Shown in pieces: positions 1-12,619 of a stretch of DNA of 64,000 nt. This DNA is from Astragalus membranaceus. Lineage: Eukaryota > Streptophyta > Magnoliopsida > Fabales > Fabaceae. The stretch lies in contig CM076847.1 of assembly GCA_039519185.1 (NCBI GenBank), positions 63,935,521-63,999,520 of the forward strand, read 5' to 3'. The stretch's first letter is position 1. The number at the start of each line of letters is the position of its first letter. The position numbers were made by a program, and so were the translations under genes. The notes beneath the pieces were generated by a model that worked only from the letters and a program-made list of their open reading frames with translations, made no database searches and was not told where the DNA came from.

Positions 1-891
1 CTTTTGCCTACTCTGGGCAGCTTTCATTCTTTCTCTGATTTGCCGGATCTTTTCAGTTGTTTCATGAACCAATTCCGGTCCTAACAATCGGTTCTCGCCG
101 ACGTCCCGCCAACATAACGGAGTTCTACATTTCCTTCCATACAAAGCTTCAAATGGGGCCATTCCAATACTGAAATGATAACTGTTGTTGTAGGAGAACT
201 CCACTAATGGAAGATGGTCCTCCCATTTTCTTCCGTTCTCGAGCACAGAAGCCCGAAGCATATCTTCTAAAGTTTGGATAGTTCTCTCTGTCTGACCATC
301 CATCTGCGGGTGATAAGCGGTACTAAAAAATACCTTAGTCCCCAAGGCTTCATTCAAAGCTTTCCAAAATCGAGAAGTGAACTTTGGATCTCGATCTGAC
401 ACAATACTGGTAGGAACCCCATGCAACCTTACTATATTCAGATATTCCTCAGCTAACTAGGATACTTTACTGGTCGAACAAACAGGAATAAAATGAGCCG
501 ATTTAGTTAACTGATCCACAACTACCCAAATGGAGTCGTTACCGGCTTGGGACCTTGGCAATGCCATGACAAAATCCATAGAAATGTCTTCCCATTTCCA
601 CACTGGCACGTCAAGTGACCGCAACAGACCAGCAGGCTTTTGATGCTCTACCTTTACTCTTTGACAAGTTAAGCATCGAGACACAAATTCCCCAATCTCT
701 AATTTCATTCCATGCCACCAGTACATCTGTTTTAAATCTCTATACATCTTGATAGATCCAGGATGTACAGAATATACACTTCGGTGTGCTTCCTCTAACA
801 CTTGCCTTTTAATATCTTCATCATCAGGGACACAAATTCTACCGTTGAAACAAATAACTCCATCACTATCTTCGGTAAAATTTGGCAACAC
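1..891 (-). pseudogene. Ty3/gypsy integrase, 3' end outside window
   Basis: Minus-strand translation from 891 gives an integrase H2C2 zinc-binding segment (HRSVYSVHPG, then CLTCQ) and the start of the catalytic core with its first Asp in SMDFV. A stop codon near 456 interrupts the frame. Below it the same frame continues with the second catalytic Asp (IVSDRDPKF, near 385) and the Glu (GQTERTIQ, near 295), and runs to base 1 with core sequence such as FEALYGRKC. Upstream, the linker to RNase H is scrambled between about 890 and 960. Integrase would insert the cDNA copy into the genome; the internal stop makes this copy non-functional. Only one integrase is present, because the duplicated unit ends just before it. 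Confidence 0.85.
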
Positions 892-2602
892 TTTTTGTGG
901 AACTAGAGATCCTTATTTGGCTCAACACTAATCTGTTCCTTCTTTGCTTTGCATTCAAATTCAAGTCTCTAAAAGACTCTAGCAATTCCATTTCATGCAT
1001 CATTAACTCCGCCATGTGAATGGATTTCCTACTCAGTGCATCAGCTACAACATTGGCCTTTCCTGGATGACACTTCAACTCAAAGTCATAATCCTTCAGA
1101 AATTCTACCCATCTTCTTTGCCTGTTATTCAGTTCTTTCTGATCAAACAGATATTTTAAACTTTTGTGATCACTAAAGACTTCAAAACGAGACCCATACA
1201 GGTAATGTCTCCAAATCTTCAGTGCATACACAATAGCTGCCAACTCCAAATCGTGAGTCGGATAATTCTCCTCATGAGACTTTATTTGTCTGGATGCATA
1301 AGCTACCACTTGTTGATTCTGCATGAGAACACATGCTAAACCCTTCCCAGAAGCATCGCTGTAAATTTGGAATTCCAATGACGGATCCGGAAGAATCAGG
1401 ATCGGAGCAGAAGTCAACCGAGTTTTCAATTCTTGAAAAAATTCTTCACAATGAGCATCCCACGTAAACGGTTGACCCTTACGAGTTAACCAAGTAAGCG
1501 GAAGAACTAACTGTGAGAACCCTTGAATAAATCTCCTATAATAACCAGCTATACCCAAGAAACTTCTGATCTCTGTGACTGACGTTGGTCGTTCCCAGTT
1601 TAACACAGCTTCCACTTTACTGGGATCTACCGCAACTCCCGATTGGGAAATCACATGTCCCACAAACTTTACCTCAGGCATCCAGAAATCACACTTCGAA
1701 GGTTTTGCGTACAATTTCTTTTCTCGGAGTACATTCAGAACAATGCAGAGATGTTGAACATGCTCCTCAATGGTCTTCGAGTACACCTAGATATCATCGA
1801 TGAAAACAACTACAAACTGATCCAGGTACGTGTGGAAGACTCGGTTCCTGTAATCAATGAATACCGCTGGAGCATTAATCAAACCGAAGGGCATGACTAC
1901 AAAATCGTAATGTCCATACCTAGTACGGAAAGTTGTCTTCGGAATATCAAAGGCTCTAACTTTTATTTGATGATACCCCGACCTTATATCAATTTTTGAA
2001 AACACCACAGCACCTCGAAGTTGATCAAGCAAATCATCTATCCTTGTCAAGGGATATTTATTCTTGATCGTCACTTTGTTGAGTTGTCGATAATCAATGC
2101 ACAATCTCATGCTACCATCTTTCTTTTTGACTAGCAACACCGGAGCACCCCATGGAGAAGCACTCGGTCGAATAAACTTCTTTGATATCAACTCTTCAAG
2201 TTGGGATTTCAATTCCTTTAATTCTAAAGGAGATATTCGGTAAGGAGCAATAGATATTGACCCTGTGTCTGGCATCAATTCAATAGAAAATTCTACCTCA
2301 CGATCAGGAGGTACAGAAGAGACTTCATCCGGAAATACATCCAGAAATTCATTCACAACTTGAACAGATGACAAATCTAAACCAGTTTCAGTGGATGCAG
2401 ATAACATAATAACATAAGCTTCCGCACCTTGGAATAATGACTGGCTTGCTGAGGTGAAAGAGATAACTGCTTTAGAATTTGCCTTATTCAATTCAACAGA
2501 TTCTGAGGCGAAACTGATCGTTCGATTGGCACAGTCGATTGTAACATGATTTGCAGTCATCCAATTCATACCCAGAACAATGTCCATACTTCTCATAGGC
2601 AA
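866..2602 (-). pseudogene. Ty3/gypsy reverse transcriptase and RNase H, unit A
   Basis: Two same-frame segments (2602-1787 and 1786-866) are separated by one TAG. The first holds the end of the protease (IVLGMNWM), the RT fingers and palm ([26 protein letters not shown]) and the catalytic FIDD. The TAG falls two codons after that Asp pair. The second holds the RT connection ([20 protein letters not shown]), RNase H ([34 protein letters not shown]) and the [10 protein letters not shown] and ADALSRK blocks. The protease active-site region upstream is degraded. The identical stop in unit B shows it predates the duplication. Confidence 0.9.
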
Positions 2603-2684
2603 ACAAATAAATTATACAACGAATTTTCTGTCTCCTATGACAAGTAGACAATTTTGACACAATGATTGGGTTTGAACACGACCC

Positions 2685-3963
2685 TTAGCAGCAGTTAAGA
2701 AAGTTATCGGCTCGGATAGCGGAGATAACGCTAGTCCCAACCGATCCACACATGATTGAGCTATAAAACAGTGGGTTGTACCCCGAATCATATAATATAC
2801 TGACAGAGTTATTGAAAAGAGATCCCATACCCCTCAATAAATTGTCATTAGGTGTGATGGTCTGAGCATCCAGAGTGTTGACTCGTCCCTGCCTAGGAGC
2901 ATCTGGTGTTCCTTGGAAACTCTTCCTTGCTGGGCACTCATTTGCATAATGGCCCTCTTCATTACAATAATAGCACTGATTAGATCTTTGTGGACACTCA
3001 CCACGGTGATACCTTCCGCATTTTGAACAATATTTATGCTTTGATGAATCTGGCGATTGCACCTGCTTCCCTTTATAATTGTTTCCCCTGAATTGTCTGT
3101 TTCGAGTGGAAGATTCGGCCATTTTCTTCTTACCCTTCCAATAATCTTTTCTTTCAGCATACACTTTCCTCAGATCCTCCTCGGCAACATATGCTTGTTG
3201 CACCAAGGCAGGATAGTTGACCATAGTGTAAGAACTAAGGCCTTGGCCTACATCAGCTCGGAGACCCTCTTTGAACATTTGCATCTTCCACCTATCATTT
3301 GGGGCATAGTTAGCTCCCCAATTCATAGAACTGTGACAGTCTTTCAAATTTCGCCGCATATTCCCCAACTAACATATCACCTTGTTTGAAGTTCACAAAC
3401 TCAGCCTGCTTGCTTAGTCTTTTCACCGTAGGGAAATATTGTCCCATGAATAATCCCTTGAAGTGGTCCCAAGTGAGGGGAGTTCCTTGTATTTCCATCA
3501 TTTCACGTGCATTATTCCACCAGGTGTGGGCATCTTCATCAAGGGCATTTGCCGCGCAAATTACTTTTTCTTCTTCACCGCATTGCAAGGTTCGGAAGAT
3601 TCTTTCCATTGCATCTATCCAATAATGAGCAGTCATTGGGTCAGATCCACCCTTGAAAACCGGGGGATTCATCTTTTGGAATCGGAAGTATGTCCTGTTA
3701 GGATCTTCTTGATAAGGTTGAATATTAGGTTGCTGCAGATCCATTTGATGATGCTGCATTTGCAACACATCATGCATCATCTTCTGCTGATTTTCAATCA
3801 CATTTTGCATCCATTCGAAATGTGGATCAACAGGAGGAGGGTTTCCTCTACCTCTTCCGGCCATGATTCTGCGAAATATGCACAAAGTATTAAGTTGATC
3901 AAGCTCAATGTCAAATAGCATACTAAGAAAATCATAACTGAAGGAAGTAAAAGACTCTAGCAT
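2685..3963 (-). pseudogene. Ty3/gypsy gag with CCHC knuckle and protease remnant, unit A
   Basis: The likely start is the Met of MAGRGRGNPPP near 3864, because an Arg/Gly-rich N-terminus is usual for this gag type. The capsid-like region (YWIDAMERIF, WDHFKGLFMGQYF) is followed by a frame change near 3317, where a GGGG run is followed by a stop in the first frame. The second frame continues through MFKEGLRADV and a knuckle CYYCNEEGHYANEC to a decayed protease motif ILYDSGYN, where the normal residues after DSG are missing. The frame then ends and pol resumes in another frame at 2602. The shift is shared with unit B. Confidence 0.88.
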
Positions 3964-3985
3964 CTAGGTCTGACTAGGTCGAACC

Positions 3986-3997
3986 GCTCTGATACCA
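3986..3997 (-). other. Primer binding site (tRNA-iMet type), unit A
   Basis: The minus strand reads TGGTATCAGAGC, the standard complement of the 3' end of initiator tRNA-Met used by many plant LTR retrotransposons. It lies next to the inner LTR end and upstream of gag. Confidence 0.9.
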
Positions 3998-4471
3998 ACT
4001 CTAACACCCCGGTATTTCTAACTAGTAGGAATACCTAAGTGTACCATCCCTAACTACATCAGAGATATTATTTCCTGTTTAGATACTGAACACCGCTATA
4101 AATTTTTCGCTGAATAATACCAAAACAGTTTTAAACATAGTTAAAACCACAACGGTTCCCTGACCATCAACATCAACTACATTTAGTGTTCAATATCATA
4201 CAAGAAAGCGCGGAAATAAGTACATAACTTTTACAACAGTTAAAGCCATAATGTCGTGGTACAAGACAACAAAGGAAACATAAGCTTAATCATAAAAGCT
4301 ATGTCTTCGGCGACTCCCCGAGCATAAACCTACTCATGCCTCTTTGATCTCCTATTTCCCTGTTTCTCTGTAAATCAACAACATATAAACAATGAGATAC
4401 AATCTCAGTGAGTTCTACCGAGACCCCTAACAATGCTCTCGGTTCAATTATGAATCCTATTTAAGTTAACA

Positions 4472-4661
4472 CAACACCGACTGCGCGAACGCTAAACCCC
4501 GGTGAACCGTATTATAGGACTTTCTTTCATTCGTGGTTTAATTCATAACCACTTGCATTATCAATCAACACGACACCGACTGCGCGAACGCTTACTCCGG
4601 TGAATCGTACAACAATTTTTTAACATAACACCGACTGCGCAAACGCTAAACCCCGGTGAAC
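4472..4661 (-). repeat. LTR subrepeats, three copies of a ~36-bp motif (unit A)
   Basis: Copies lie near 4472-4511, 4572-4609 and 4627-4661 and share ACACCGACTGCGC followed by AACGC and CCGGTGAA. The equivalent block in the full LTR is at 8951-9140. Spacing is irregular (about 100 and 55 bp), which suggests a repeated regulatory or structural motif rather than a simple tandem array. Confidence 0.8.
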
Positions 4662-4765
4662 TCCCTTACCAATAGTACTTTCCCTATATGGTATACGGGC
4701 CTAGGCTTAAGGATCATGACTTCCCCGCCTAGTATGTTAACCCCGTGGGTCGTCACCCACACTCG

Positions 4766-4771
<6 letters not shown>

Positions 4772-4832
<61 letters not shown>
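4772..4832. repeat. (TA)n microsatellite in LTR, unit A
   Basis: An uninterrupted TA run inside the truncated LTR. The corresponding run in the full LTR is 10 bp longer and is the only length difference seen between the units. Confidence 0.95.
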
Positions 4833-4834
<2 letters not shown>

Positions 4835-5401
4835 ACCCGCATTGGGCCGGCTACTGACTCGATATAATTTATATATCGTAATTATGACTTGAACATATAA
4901 GTCATTGACATTAAACCGTTAATTGAACATTTAGTTCCAACTAACATGCGTATCACGTGTTCGCTCCCGTATACTATTTTTACGGTTTTTCGAAATAAAC
5001 ATAACTTTCCAAACCATTATTAAAAACCTCTGAAAACATATTCAAAATCATGGCACTATAAGCTTAATATCATTGGACAAGGGTTAGGAAAGGATTAGAA
5101 GAGGACTGGAATCGAACGGAACCATTTCGGGCAAGTTTGTAAAATTTTGACAGAACACTGCGCACGGGTCGTGCGCTTGGGGCGCATGAGGAAATTTGCA
5201 CTGTGCGCTTGGGCACACGGGTCGTGCGTCTCTGACAGCACTTGGATTTTATCCGTTTTTGCGTTTTTCGTCGTTCCGATCAATTCTGATACCTGTTCCA
5301 GTCCAGTCCCAACATAAAAACAGTCCAAAAACATATTCATACACCAATGATCATCATCAAATCATCAATCAAAACATAAACCTCAAAAATTATCGTATAT
5401 G

Positions 5402-7081
5402 TCAAAATACGTAAAGTTTCAAAATAACGGTTTTCAAATTCAAGTCTCTAAAAGACTCTAGCAATTCCATTTCATGCATCATTAACTCCGCCATGTGAAT
5501 GGATTTCCTACTCAGTGCATCAGCTACAACATTGGCCTTTCCTGGATGACACTTCAACTCGAAGTCATAATCCTTCAGAAATTCTACCCATCTTCTTTGC
5601 CTGTTATTCAGTTCTTTCTGATCAAACAGATATTTTAAACTTTTGTGATCACTAAAGACTTCAAAATGAGACCCATACAGGTAATGTCTCCAAATCTTCA
5701 GTGCATACACAATAGCTGCCAACTCCAAATCGTGAGTCGGATAATTCTCCTCATGAGACTTTATTTGCCTGGATGCATAAGCTACCACTTGTTGATTCTG
5801 CATGAGAACACATGCTAAACCCTTCCCAGAAGCATCGCTGTAAATTTGGAATTCCAATGACGGATCCGGAAGAATCAGGATCGGAGCAGAAGTCAACCGA
5901 GTTTTCAATTCTTGAAAAAATTCTTCACAATCAGCATCCCACGTAAACGGTTGACCCTTACGAGTTAACCAAGTAAGCGGAAGAACTAACTGTGAGAACC
6001 CTTGAATAAATCTCCTATAATAACCAGCTATACCCAAGAAACTTCTGATCTCTGTGACTGACGTTGGTCGTTCCCAGTTTAACACAGCTTCCACTTTACT
6101 GGGATCTACCGCAACTCCCGATTGGGAAATCACATGTCCCACAAACTTTACCTCAGGCATCCAGAAATCACACTTCGAAGGTTTTGCGTACAATTTCTTT
6201 TCTCGGAGTACATTCAGAACAATGCGGAGATGTTGAACATGCTCCTCAATGGTCTTCGAGTACACCTAGATATCATCGATGAAAACAACTACAAACTGAT
6301 CCAGGTACGTGTGGAAGACTCGGTTCCTGTAATCCATGAATACCGCTGGAGCATTAATCAAACCGAAGGGCATGACTACAAAATCGTAATGTCCATACCT
6401 AGTACGGAAAGTTGTCTTCGGAATATCAAAGGCTCTAACTTTTATTTGATGATACCCCGACCTTATATCAATTTTTGAAAACACCACAGCACCTCGAAGT
6501 TGATCAAGCAAATCATCTATCCTTGTCAAGGGATATTTATTCTTGATCGTCACTTTGTTGAGTTGTCGATAATCAATGCACAATCTCATGCTACCATCTT
6601 TCTTTTTGACTAGCAACACCGGAGCACCCCATGGAGAAGCACTCGGTCGAATAAACTTCTTTGATATCAACTCTTCAAGTTGGGATTTCAATTCCTTTAA
6701 TTCTAAAGGAGATATTCGATAAGGAGCAATAGATATTGACCCTGTGTCTGGCATCAATTCAATAGAAAATTCTACCTCACGATCAGGAGGTACAGAAGAG
6801 ACTTCATCCGGAAATACATCCAGAAATTCATTCACAACTTGAACAGATGACAAATCTAAACCAGTTTCAGTGGATGCAGATAACATAATAACATAAGCTT
6901 CCGCACCTTGGAATAATGACTGGCTTGCTGAGGTGAAAGAGATAACTGCTTTAGAATTTGCCTTATTCAATTCAACAGATTCTGAGGCGAAACTGATCGT
7001 TCGATTGGCACAGTCGATTGTAACATGATTTGCAGTCATCCAATTCATACCCAGAACAATGTCCATACTTCTCATAGGCAA
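5402..7081 (-). pseudogene. Ty3/gypsy reverse transcriptase and RNase H, unit B
   Basis: A duplicate of the unit A pol segment, with the same TAG two codons after the FIDD motif (6265/6266). The ORF ends at 5402, where pol is joined to LTR sequence at 5433, so there is no integrase in this unit and the last residues ([10 protein letters not shown]) are encoded by LTR DNA. Amino-acid differences from unit A include H/R in the YGSxFEVFSD block and D/H in DAxCEEFF. Confidence 0.9.
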
Positions 7082-7163
7082 ACAAATAAATTATACAACG
7101 AATTTTCTGTCTCCTATGACAAGTAGACAATTTTGACACAATGATTGGGTTTGAACACGACCC

Positions 7164-8442
7164 TTAGCAGCAGTTAAGAAAGTTATCGGCTCGGATAGCG
7201 GAGATAACGCTAGTCCCAACCGATCCACACATGATTGAGCTATAAAACAGTGGGTTGTACTCCGAATCATATAATATACTGACAGAGTTATTGAAAAGAG
7301 ATCCCATACCCCTCAATAAATTGTCATTAGGTGTGATGGTTTGAGCATCCAGAGTGTTGACTCGTCCCTGCCTAGGAGCATCTGGTGTTCCTTGGAAACT
7401 CTTCCTTGCTGGGCACTCATTTGCATAATGGCCCTCTTCATTACAATAATAGCACTGATTAGATCTTTGTGGACACTCACCACGGTGATACCTTCCGCAT
7501 TTTGAACAATATTTATGCTTTGATGAATCTGGCGATTGCACCTGCTTCCCTTTATAATTGTTTCCCCTGAATTGTCTGTTTCGAGTGGAAGATTCGGCCA
7601 TTTTCTTCTTACCCTTCCAATAATCTTTTCTTTCAGCATACACTTTCCTCAGATCCTCCTCGGCAACATATGCTTGTTGCACCAAGGCAGGATAGTTGAC
7701 CATAGTGTAAGAACTAAGGCCTTGGCCTACATCAGCTCGGAGACCCTCTTTGAACATTCGCATCTTCCACCTATCATTTGGGGCATAGTTAGCTCCCCAA
7801 TTCATAGAACTGTGACAGTCTTTCAAATTTCGCCGCATATTCCCCAACTAACATATCACCTTGTTTGAAGTTCACAAACTCAGCCTGCTTGCTTAGTCTT
7901 TTCACCGTAGGGAAATATTGTCCCATGAATAATCCCTTGAAGTGGTCCCAAGTGAGGGGAGTTCCTTGTATTTCCATCATTTCACGTGCATTATTCCACC
8001 AGGTGTGGGCATCTTCATCAAGGGCATTTGCCGCGCAAATTACTTTTTCTTCTTCACCGCATTGCAAGGTTCGGAAGATTCTTTCCATTGCATCTATCCA
8101 ATAATGAGCAGTCATTGGGTCAGATCCACCCTTGAAAACCGGGGGATTCATCTTTTGGAATCGGAAGTATGTCCTGTTAGGATCTTCTTGATAAGGTTGA
8201 ATATTAGGTTGCTGCAGATCCATTTGATGATGCTGCATTTGCAACACATCATGCATCATCTTCTGCTGATTTTCAATCACATTTTGCATCCATTCGAAAT
8301 GTGGATCAACAGGAGGAGGGTTTCCTCTACCTCTTCCGGCCATGATTCTGCGAAATATGCACAAAGTATTAAGTTGATCAAGCTCAATGTCAAATAGCAT
8401 ACTAAGAAAATCATAACTGAAGGAAGTAAAAGACTCTAGCAT
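7164..8442 (-). pseudogene. Ty3/gypsy gag with CCHC knuckle, unit B
   Basis: A duplicate of the unit A gag with the same frameshift near 7796 and the same knuckle (CYYCNEEGHYANEC). The protease motif reads ILYDSEYN here against ILYDSGYN in unit A, so the Gly of the Asp-Ser-Gly active site is lost as well. The probable start Met (MAGRGRG) is near 8343. Confidence 0.88.
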
Positions 8443-8464
8443 CTAGGTCTGACTAGGTCGAACC

Positions 8465-8476
8465 GCTCTGATACCA
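8465..8476 (-). other. Primer binding site (tRNA-iMet type), unit B
   Basis: Minus-strand TGGTATCAGAGC beside the complete 5' LTR. This is the genuine PBS of the element. Confidence 0.9.
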
Positions 8477-8950
8477 ACTCTAACACCCCGGTATTTCTAA
8501 CTAGTAGGAATACCTAAGTGTACCATCCCTAACTACATCAGAGATATTATTTCCTGTTTAGATACTGAACACCGCTATAAATTTTTCGCTGAATAATACC
8601 AAAACAGTTTTAAACATAGTTAAAACCACAACGGTTCCCTGACCATCAACATCAGCTACATTTAGTGTTCAATATCATACAAGAAAGCGCGGAAATAAGT
8701 ACATAACTTTTACAACAGTTAAAGCCATAATGTCGTGGTACAAGACAACAAAGGAAACATAAGCTTAATCATAAAAGCTATGTCTTCGGCGACTCCCCGA
8801 GCATAAACCTACTCATGCCTCTTTGATCTCCTATTTCCCTGTTTCTCTGTAAATCAACAACATATAAACAATGAGATACAATCTCAGTGAGTTCTACCGA
8901 GACCCCTAACAATGCTCTCGGTTCAATTATGAATCCTATTTAAGTTAACA

Positions 8951-9140
8951 CAACACCGACTGCGCGAACGCTAAACCCCGGTGAACCGTATTATAGGACT
9001 TTCTTTCATTCGTGGTTTAATTCATAACCACTTGCATTATCAATCAACACGACACCGACTGCGCGAACGCTTACTCCGGTGAATCGTACAACAATTTTTT
9101 AACATAACACCGACTGCGCAAACGCTAAACCCCGGTGAAC
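8951..9140 (-). repeat. LTR subrepeats, three copies (full LTR)
   Basis: Near-identical to the block in unit A: 8951-8990, 9051-9088 and 9106-9140, all with ACACCGACTGCGC and a downstream CCGGTGAA. Confidence 0.8.
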
Positions 9141-9244
9141 TCCCTTACCAATAGTACTTTCCCTATATGGTATACGGGCCTAGGCTTAAGGATCATGACT
9201 TCCCCGCCTAGTATGTTAACCCCGTGGGTCGTCACCCACACTCG

Positions 9245-9248
<4 letters not shown>

Positions 9249-9320
<72 letters not shown>
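9249..9320. repeat. (TA)n microsatellite in full LTR
   Basis: A TA run 10 bp longer than its counterpart in unit A. Confidence 0.95.
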
Positions 9321-9323
<3 letters not shown>

Positions 9324-10551
9324 ACCCGCATTGGGCCGGCTACTGACTCGATATAATTTATATATCGTAATTATGACTTGAACATATAAGTCATTGACAT
9401 TAAACCGTTAATTGAACATTTAGTTCCAACTAACATGCGTATCACGTGTTCGCTCCCGTATACTATTTTTACGGTTTTTCGAAATAAACATAACTTTCCA
9501 AACCATTATTAAAAACCTCTGAAAACATATTCAAAATCATGGCACTATAAGCTTAATATCATTGGACAAGGGTTAGGAAAGGATTAGAAGAGGACTGGAA
9601 TCGAACGGAACCATTTCGGGCAAGTTTGTAAAATTTTGACAGAACACTGCGCACGGGTCGTGCGCTTGGGGCGCATGAGGAAATTTGCACTGTGCGCTTG
9701 GGCACACGGGTCGTGCGTCTCTGACAGCACTTGGATTTTATCCGTTTTTGCGTTTTTCGTCGTTCCGATCAATTCTGATACCTGTTCCAGTCCAGTCCCA
9801 ACATAAAAACAGTCCAAAAACATATTCATACACCAATGATCATCATCAAATCATCAATCAAAACATAAACCTCAAAAATTATCGTATATGTCAAAATACG
9901 TAAAGTTTCAAAATAACGGTTTTCAAAACTCAAATTCAACGCATTAAACGTATCATGAAAAACCCAAGCGTGAGTAAAACCCACCTTTGACGCGAGAACA
10001 ACGGTTGAACCGAAATCCTAAACTCCTCAAAAACTCCCAAACGAACCCTAGAATCACCAATTCGCTTTCAACTCTGGATCGAGCTTCAATCCGCATTCAA
10101 TCCGCCTTAGGTTCGCTTCTAATCACACCTAAACCATCAAATCAACTCAAATTCGAAATCACCTCACCCTAACACTTCAAATTCGAAAGTCAAAGGGGAA
10201 TGAAAAATGGAAACTACAACCCACCTAGCTTAGAGGGATGGAAGGAGAAGCAAGGATGATGATGATGATGAAACTTAGGGGTGATGGGTGGTGATCTTCT
10301 TCTTCTTCCCTTTTTCTTCTTCTTTCTTCTGTTCCTTCTTTTCTCTTCTTTTCTCCTTTTCTCTCCTTTGTTTCTTCTCCTCTTCGATTCGATCCCTTCT
10401 TTCTTTCTTAATTCTCTTTTTATCCGGTTAACGATCCTATGACAACCGACAATTAATTTTAGCACTTAATAAATTTACCAATCAAGTACTAAAATAATTC
10501 AATTGGGGGTAACATCTGAATAATTTGGTTAATTAATTTGGGGATGTTACA

Positions 10552-11389
<838 letters not shown>

Positions 11390-12289
11390 GAAGTGTCAAT
11401 GGAGCCTCCACAATGAATCTCATAATTTTTACTTTAAATTTTTAAAAAACTTTATCCCTTGTTCATTACTCTTAATGCATTAGTGTTGATGCCTTGAATT
11501 TGTTGTCATTTGGTCTCTCCAAATACAAATTAATTTGATTCATGATTTAAAACGTTTCAATTACCCTTATAAATTAATTGAAAAATTATCTTGGTGGTTT
11601 TAAATAATATTTTATTTAGTGTTGATGCCTTAAATAATATTTTATTAAGAATAATATTCATTACTCTTAATGCATTAGTGTTGATACCTTAAATAATATA
11701 TTATTTAGTAAAAAAAATTATCTTGGTTGTATTAAATTATCAAATATCTTGAATATTTTATCGCAAATTAAATTTGCTTAATAAAATTGCATTATTATTA
11801 ATTATTTTTTGAAAAAAATACTTAAAATATGACTAAATATACAACAATTAAAAATTTTATGTTACTTCAAGTATCAAAATACTTAAAATATGACTATCTC
11901 TATTTTTAATTTAATCTAAGATTTATTTATAATTTCCATATAAGGAAGACTTTAGTTTTGATGCTCCCCATTATCTTTATTTATATTTATATTAAATTAT
12001 AATATATGAATGAGAGTTCATTTTTAAATTTTAATATACAGTTAAATATTAAAATCAATTTTTATTTTTTATATTAATTATTATTCATTATAAATTTATT
12101 AGATGAAATTTTTATTTATTGTTTTCTTTTCTTATTATTATTAATAGAATTTGTGAAATTTTAACTTAATGAAGAAACATATTTACCAATTATAATAGTG
12201 TAGATGAATTAAAAATATTACAATATACATGTATTTCCCTTTTGAGTCAAAATTAATATAAGTTGTTTTGAAATAAAAAATAATTAGTT

Positions 12290-12575
12290 GACCTTTATAA
12301 TATTTTTTATGTAACATATATTGAAAGGGGGGTTTCACATTCATGTGAATTATTTCCTTAATTGACAACGAACTCATGAGTTAGTAGAATATGAGTGGAA
12401 GAGATAGAGTTTTAGTCGTTTATAGCAAAAAATAACTATTTAAAGGAGGCAATTTTGGATGGTGAGGGGAGAGGTTTTTACAAAAAGTTCATCATGAAAA
12501 ACAAGGAGCAAAAGAAATGAGTGAGTTTCACGAAAAGATCGTAGAATGAACAAAAAAAAGTAAAGGTTATAAATA
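12290..12575. repeat. Helitron internal segment shared with 15280-15545
   Basis: About 270 bp are clearly homologous between the two Helitrons, including GTTTCACATTCAT, GGAGGCAATTTTGGAT and GGGGAGAGGTTTT. A TATA-like CTATTTAAAGG (CTATTTATAGG in the other copy) lies inside it, so it may be the promoter and leader of the gene the family carries. Confidence 0.75.
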
Positions 12576-12619
12576 ATGTTGTTCTTAGTTTTCCAAACCA
12601 CTATCCAGCACCACTGAAA

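Larger units (their letters stand above)
4002..5432 (-). repeat. Truncated LTR between the two gypsy units
   Basis: This matches 8481-9921 of the complete LTR almost base for base. It lacks the outer 630 bp or so (the U3 side) and is joined at 5433-5438 to pol sequence through a shared TTCAAA. It has the same three internal CACCGACTGCGC subrepeats and the same TA microsatellite as the full LTR. Confidence 0.88.
1..10551 (-). mobile_element. Ty3/gypsy LTR retrotransposon (chromovirus, Tekay/Del-like) with internal tandem duplication, truncated at left window edge
   Basis: Read on the minus strand the order is a complete 5' LTR (10551 to about 8481), primer binding site, gag, protease remnant, RT and RNase H, then a jump at 5433 back into the LTR, followed by a second PBS, gag, RT, RNase H and integrase that runs off the window at base 1. 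The two units are offset by exactly 4479 bp and differ by about 11 substitutions that I could find, plus a 10-bp difference in a TA run. Gag and pol type fit the Tekay/Del chromovirus lineage, but the chromodomain that would confirm this lies outside the window. Both units carry the same stop in RT and the same gag frameshift, so the element was dead before it was duplicated. Confidence 0.9.
8481..10551 (-). repeat. Complete 5' LTR of the Tekay-like element (~2.07 kb)
   Basis: On the minus strand it starts TGTAACATCCCC at 10551 and runs to the PBS. The inner end (GGGGTGTTA followed by GAG) is imprecise because the usual terminal CA is not obvious, so the boundary is good to a few bases. A pyrimidine-rich block on the plus strand (10285-10400) is a purine-rich tract in the sense direction, just downstream of a TATA-like GATAAAAAG near 10420. 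The sequence also holds the subrepeats at 8951-9140 and a TA run. No ORF in it looks coding. The matching 3' LTR is outside the window, so target duplication cannot be checked. Confidence 0.8.
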
